Positions 60,707 to 64,000 of a stretch of 64,000 bases of DNA are shown in pieces; position 1 is the stretch's first letter, and every line of letters begins with the position of its first letter. The translations under genes and the position numbers were made by a program. The notes beneath the pieces are model-generated. The model did not search any database, had not been told where the DNA came from, and worked only from the letters and a program-made list of their open reading frames with translations. Origin of the DNA: Planctomycetota bacterium (lineage in GTDB: Bacteria > Planctomycetota > Planctomycetia > Planctomycetales > Planctomycetaceae); contig JAQCEJ010000011.1 in NCBI GenBank assembly GCA_027618475.1, positions 26,234 through 90,233 on the forward strand, read 5' to 3'.

Positions 60707-61306
60707 ATGATGAGGAACACCGATCAGGTGATGTTCCAGAGGAAAGGTCCGATCGTGATAGGGAATTTGAGCACACACGACATCGTCACATTAATCGCCG
60801 CGGGGGTTTTCACAATTGTCACCGCGATGACCGATCTGAAATTTCGGAAGATTCCGAACAAGTTGACCGTACCGTTTTGCGTGGCAGGGCTGATTTTTCA
60901 GACCGTCATGGGAGGCTGGCTGGGTCTGCAGGATGCACTTCTCGGGTTTGTTGTCGGCTTCGGCGTACTGTTCATTTTGTTCGCCGTCGGTGGAGGAGGG
61001 GGTGGTGACGTCAAATTGATGGGGGCGCTAGGCGTCTGGCTCGGCTGGAAGCAGACACTTTTCGTGTTAATCTTCTCAATCGTGTTCGTCTTATTCGGTA
61101 CAATCGTTTCGATGGCCTACAGCGTGGCAACTCGGGGCTTCACTCGGTCAGTCCGGAAATACTTTCGGACGGAAAACACCGAAAATGTTAGAGAGACGAC
61201 GAAGTACGATGCTCTCCAACAACGTAAACATCGCCGAATTATGCCGTTTGCCATACCTGTGGCGCTTGCGACATGGTTCGTCATGATCTGGCAGCTTCCC
61301 AAATAG
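60707..61306 (+). CDS. cpaA: A24 prepilin peptidase, CpaA/TadV-like
   Basis: A 199-residue polytopic membrane protein, the short form without the methylase domain. The two catalytic aspartates are visible: D43 in TAMTDLKFRKIPNKLT and D101 in GGGGGGDVKLMGALG (the GxGD motif). These enzymes cleave prepilins and pseudopilins of Flp/Tad pili at the inner membrane. It starts a set with tadE-, cpaB- and tadG-like genes. An in-frame ATG at 60731 is an alternative start. The C-terminal part includes an Arg-rich cytoplasmic loop (RKYFRTENTENVRETTK). Confidence 0.9.
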   Translation: MMRNTDQVMFQRKGPIVIGNLSTHDIVTLIAAGVFTIVTAMTDLKFRKIPNKLTVPFCVAGLIFQTVMGGWLGLQDALLGFVVGFGVLFILFAVGGGGGGDVKLMGALGVWLGWKQTLFVLIFSIVFVLFGTIVSMAYSVATRGFTRSVRKYFRTENTENVRETTKYDALQQRKHRRIMPFAIPVALATWFVMIWQLPK

Positions 61307-61430
61307 TACGAACCCTTGCGCTTGATGCGATCAGTCTCGGGGGAGGTAAGCGGCATAATTGGAGGAATCGAATTCTTCGTCATACGCTTCACCGACTGTC
61401 ACGATACCCCGTTATGGATGCCATCGAGAT

Positions 61431-61907
61431 ATGCACAGGCAAACTCTATTTCGGCACATCGGCACACAGCACAACCGTGTTGCGCCTGCTGCTGCAGACT
61501 CAATAGAGCCAAACAAGTTGCACCAGTCCAATAGGCGCGGCTGGTTGTCGATGGAACTTGTGTTTGTGCTGCCAATATTGCTTTTCATGCTGCTGGGAAT
61601 GTTCGAGTTCTCGCTGTTATTTTTTGCCCGCTCAGAAGTTACCGAAGCGGCACGAACCGGAGCGAGAACTGCGATGCTTGCCGGAGTTTCTGAAGACGAT
61701 GTCATCTCGGCCATTCGGACGACACTAAGCCCCCGATTACATGGCGGACTCAATATTCACGTCGATCTGGGCGACCAGAGTGGCGATCCCGTCGGTGTCG
61801 CGGTCAGAGTCCCCATGCAAAATGCTTCACCCGATCTGCTGTGGCCAATCGGTTATTCGATCAATAATCAGTTCTTGTATGCAGAAACCAGCTACTTAAA
61901 AGAGTAA
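61431..61907 (+). CDS. TadE-like pseudopilin
   Basis: Up to 158 residues from the ATG at 61431; a TTG at 61518 would give a short 8-residue leader and is also plausible. The motif RRG-WLSMELVFVLPILLFMLLGMFEFSLLFF is a textbook prepilin site: cleavage after Gly with Glu at +5, followed by a hydrophobic helix. FFARSEVTEAARTGARTAML continues as in TadE. TadE-type pseudopilins are processed by the CpaA/TadV peptidase encoded just upstream and help assemble Flp pili. The rest is a small beta-rich domain. Confidence 0.85.
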   Translation: MHRQTLFRHIGTQHNRVAPAAADSIEPNKLHQSNRRGWLSMELVFVLPILLFMLLGMFEFSLLFFARSEVTEAARTGARTAMLAGVSEDDVISAIRTTLSPRLHGGLNIHVDLGDQSGDPVGVAVRVPMQNASPDLLWPIGYSINNQFLYAETSYLKE

Positions 61908-62023
61908 TAAGAAAGGATTGTGGTGTGAGAGGTGAGGGATGAGTCTGCGGAGAAATTCGCGACGGTGTTCTTCTGGCTGATCCCTGACCTCTCATCCTAC
62001 AATCTGTGAATTAGGAGTCTTCG

Positions 62024-63007
62024 GTGAAAAATCTCACACCCGCAAAAGTCTCGTTGATGATGTTTGGCGTCATCGGCTTTCTCGTGTTTGCGTTCATCGC
62101 CAAGCGAATGTTTGCCGTCGATGAACCGGTTCCCGAAGTCACCACGCGCAACGTACCGATGCTTGTGTCTGAAGTGGCTGAAGGTACAACCATTACTGCT
62201 AATCACCTCGGCCTGGGGCCGATTAATGTGAAAGATCTCACTCCGGACATTCTACTCAGCAATCGTGCCATCGTCGGTCGAATCGCGAAATCAAAAATTC
62301 CCGCGGCGACACCTTTGCGAGCGGACCTGCTGTATCAGTATGGCGAACGTCCTGATCCGAAAATGTCGGATGAGATGCGCCTGGTATCGGTAAGTCTTGT
62401 CGAAGCCGTATCGATGGTAGATGGACTGATCAAGCCGAATCAGTACGTTGACGTGCATATGTCAACAACAGGACAGGAATCACGGGACGAGCGGTTAAAA
62501 GGTGGCTTGACACTCACGCTCTTTCGGGGGGTTCGCGTCGTTGCCATCAATGGAAGTTTCTCACAAGGTCAAATCGACAGTTCCGGAAACAACGTGACGC
62601 TCGAAATGACGCAAGAACAAGTCAATATCATGATTCAAGCACAAAAACATGGTGGAATCACATTGACATACAACCCCTCCGGCAAGGGAGATGGCGGCCT
62701 GGCCCTCGATGCCCGTGACCGTATCACACTGGAACAAATTCTGGGACTCAAACCGATTGAAAAGCCGGCACCCCCCTATCTCGCCGAGATTTTCCGTGGT
62801 GCCAGTCGAGAAGAAGTCTACTTTGAAAACGGCAAGCGCAATAGCCGTCGTGTCGACCGCGGACTGCGAAACAGCAACGATTATGGTCCTCAAAGCAATG
62901 ATGCGTCAGGATCGGGTTCAACCACCGATTCTGGAACGACGTCTCCAGAAGCCCAGGGGACAAACAATCAGCAGCCCGTGCCGAATCAAGATTCGCCGTC
63001 GGCCTGA
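62024..63007 (+). CDS. cpaB: Flp pilus assembly protein CpaB/RcpC
   Basis: A 327-residue protein from a GTG with AGGAG 9 bases upstream. An N-terminal membrane anchor (VSLMMFGVIGFLVFAFIAKRMF) is followed by a SAF domain (about 43-110; TTRNVPMLVSEVAEGTTITANHLG, AIVGRIAKSKIPAATPLRADLL) and the RcpC-type region (VDGLIKPNQYVDVHMSTTG, NVTLEMTQEQVNIMIQAQKHGGITLTYNP). The C-terminal 60 residues are Ser/Asn/Pro-rich and disordered. CpaB/RcpC links the Tad inner-membrane machine with the secretin and is needed for Flp pili. Confidence 0.92.
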   Translation: MKNLTPAKVSLMMFGVIGFLVFAFIAKRMFAVDEPVPEVTTRNVPMLVSEVAEGTTITANHLGLGPINVKDLTPDILLSNRAIVGRIAKSKIPAATPLRADLLYQYGERPDPKMSDEMRLVSVSLVEAVSMVDGLIKPNQYVDVHMSTTGQESRDERLKGGLTLTLFRGVRVVAINGSFSQGQIDSSGNNVTLEMTQEQVNIMIQAQKHGGITLTYNPSGKGDGGLALDARDRITLEQILGLKPIEKPAPPYLAEIFRGASREEVYFENGKRNSRRVDRGLRNSNDYGPQSNDASGSGSTTDSGTTSPEAQGTNNQQPVPNQDSPSA

Positions 63008-63026
63008 TGATGGCCTCGGATACGAT

Positions 63027-63968
63027 ATGCAACGTTCGACCGCAGTCAATTTTGCTCACACTACGACTCGTCGAGGTGTAATCGTCCCTTTGGTGGCGGT
63101 TTCAATACTCGTCGTTGGCGCTGGAATTGCGCTGGTTCTTGATCGGTTGTGGTTGGCTGCGGCAAGGACGGAGACACTGACCATCGCCGAAGGCGCGTCG
63201 CTCGCCGCATGCAGGAGCTTGATCGACGACGAGCCATTGAAATTTCCACAGAAACGCCGAGACGGTGATGATTGGCAGCAATCGCAGATCGACAGCGCAC
63301 GGCAGGCTGCCGGAGATGTCGCAGCACAGAACACGGTGGCGGGAAACAACGTTTCGCTCGATCTCACGGTTACCGGCGACGTCCGGTTCGGAAAACTTGC
63401 ACGCCAAACTGAAACCAATCAAGTCCTGTTTCTCGAAACAGATAATTGCCCGACGTCGGTTGTCGTCAACGCCTTTCGAAAACGTTCTCGCAATAATCCC
63501 GTTGCTTTATTGTTTCAGGAATTGACCGGTCAACTCGCCGGTGATGTTGCGGCAAGAGCCGAGGCATCGTGGGGAAATAAAATCGTTGGTTTGCGACCGC
63601 AGCAAAATCTTCCTGCGCCTGTTCTGCCGATCGCTGTTCTCGAGAATGATCCGACAGGGGTACAACTCGAAACTTGGGAACGACAAATCGAAAAGTTTAA
63701 CGGAAATGATTGTTTCCGTTTCGATCCCGAATCGGGCCAGGTGACAGAAGGGACCGATGGGCTACCGGAAATCATACTCGAGTGGTCGAGCGATTCATCA
63801 ACCAGAGTGATTCCCAATCATTGCTTTATAGCGATCGGGCCGGCGGGTGAAACCAATGCCTCATTGCGACAACTCAAGACGGGATGGCGGCTAGTTGATC
63901 TGCAATCGATGTCGGGAGAAATTCGGCTAGTACCCAGGGCCAGCGCGCACTCTGGGTTAACTTGGTAG
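63027..63968 (+). CDS. TadG-like pilus protein
   Basis: About 313 residues from the ATG at 63027; the track start at 62691 lies in another frame inside cpaB. TTRRGVIVPLVAVSILVVGAGIALVLDRLWLAAARTETLTIAEGASLAACRSL is the TadG-type N-terminus: a basic RRG, one membrane segment and an Ala-rich helix. The following region has no vWA motif I can confirm. It lies 20 bases after cpaB. The stop is 32 bases from the window end, so more pilus genes probably follow outside. Confidence 0.75.
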   Translation: MQRSTAVNFAHTTTRRGVIVPLVAVSILVVGAGIALVLDRLWLAAARTETLTIAEGASLAACRSLIDDEPLKFPQKRRDGDDWQQSQIDSARQAAGDVAAQNTVAGNNVSLDLTVTGDVRFGKLARQTETNQVLFLETDNCPTSVVVNAFRKRSRNNPVALLFQELTGQLAGDVAARAEASWGNKIVGLRPQQNLPAPVLPIAVLENDPTGVQLETWERQIEKFNGNDCFRFDPESGQVTEGTDGLPEIILEWSSDSSTRVIPNHCFIAIGPAGETNASLRQLKTGWRLVDLQSMSGEIRLVPRASAHSGLTW

Positions 63969-64000
63969 TCTGAGGCGACTTGCGCTGTGGTGTTGTGTGT

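Overview
The window is a contiguous stretch of a planctomycete chromosome, probably class Planctomycetia; I cannot name a genus. The evidence is lineage-typical families: three DUF1501 proteins with Tat-type signals, a cytochrome c/DUF1549/DUF1553 protein, LamG and beta-propeller secreted proteins, a large MoxR/vWA operon, a tetrahydromethanopterin (H4MPT) C1 gene set, a DUF1570 protein and very large secreted or membrane-anchored proteins. I see no rRNA, tRNA, CRISPR array, prophage or intact insertion sequence.

Layout. 1-1340: the 3' end of proS, then tpx, then two tandem 197-bp palindromic repeat elements. 1362-11423: a DUF1549/DUF1553-DUF1501 pair on the minus strand, a TetR regulator with a self-overlapping promoter/operator, a divergent second DUF1501 gene, a propeller-LamG protein, and a protein whose LamG fold appears to be split by an inserted propeller. 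11714-17955: formaldehyde oxidation and H4MPT genes (fae, mtdB, DUF447, beta-RFAP synthase) with a bamA homologue among them. 18404-28347: a third DUF1501, cardiolipin synthase, a coiled-coil membrane protein, larC with a His-rich tail, a short-motif repeat protein, a DUF1570 zincin-like protein, a TIM-barrel isomerase and a sulfatase-fold protein lacking the catalytic Cys.

28603-47481: the most striking region, eleven same-strand genes. It runs moxR, DUF58, two vWA membrane proteins, a two-TM coiled-coil protein, two Q-rich coiled-coil proteins, an NPCBM protein, then three consecutive trypsin-like proteins. The first of these keeps the catalytic triad, the second has lost His and Ser, and the third has lost all three and is fused to a hydrolase-like domain that also lacks its nucleophile. 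The layout suggests a membrane/periplasmic AAA+-vWA machine with one active and two inactive protease-fold partners.

47655-60319: uppP faces two enormous minus-strand genes (2334 and about 1164 aa) whose architecture suggests three copies of one membrane-anchored beta-rich unit, followed by an inositol-monophosphatase family gene. 60707-63968: part of a Tad/Flp pilus locus (cpaA-like peptidase, tadE-like, cpaB, tadG-like). A roughly 80-bp repeat with inverted arms occurs in intergenic DNA near 18.3 and 47.5 kb, with a half copy at 35.4 kb. All assignments come from reading the sequence; no database search was run.
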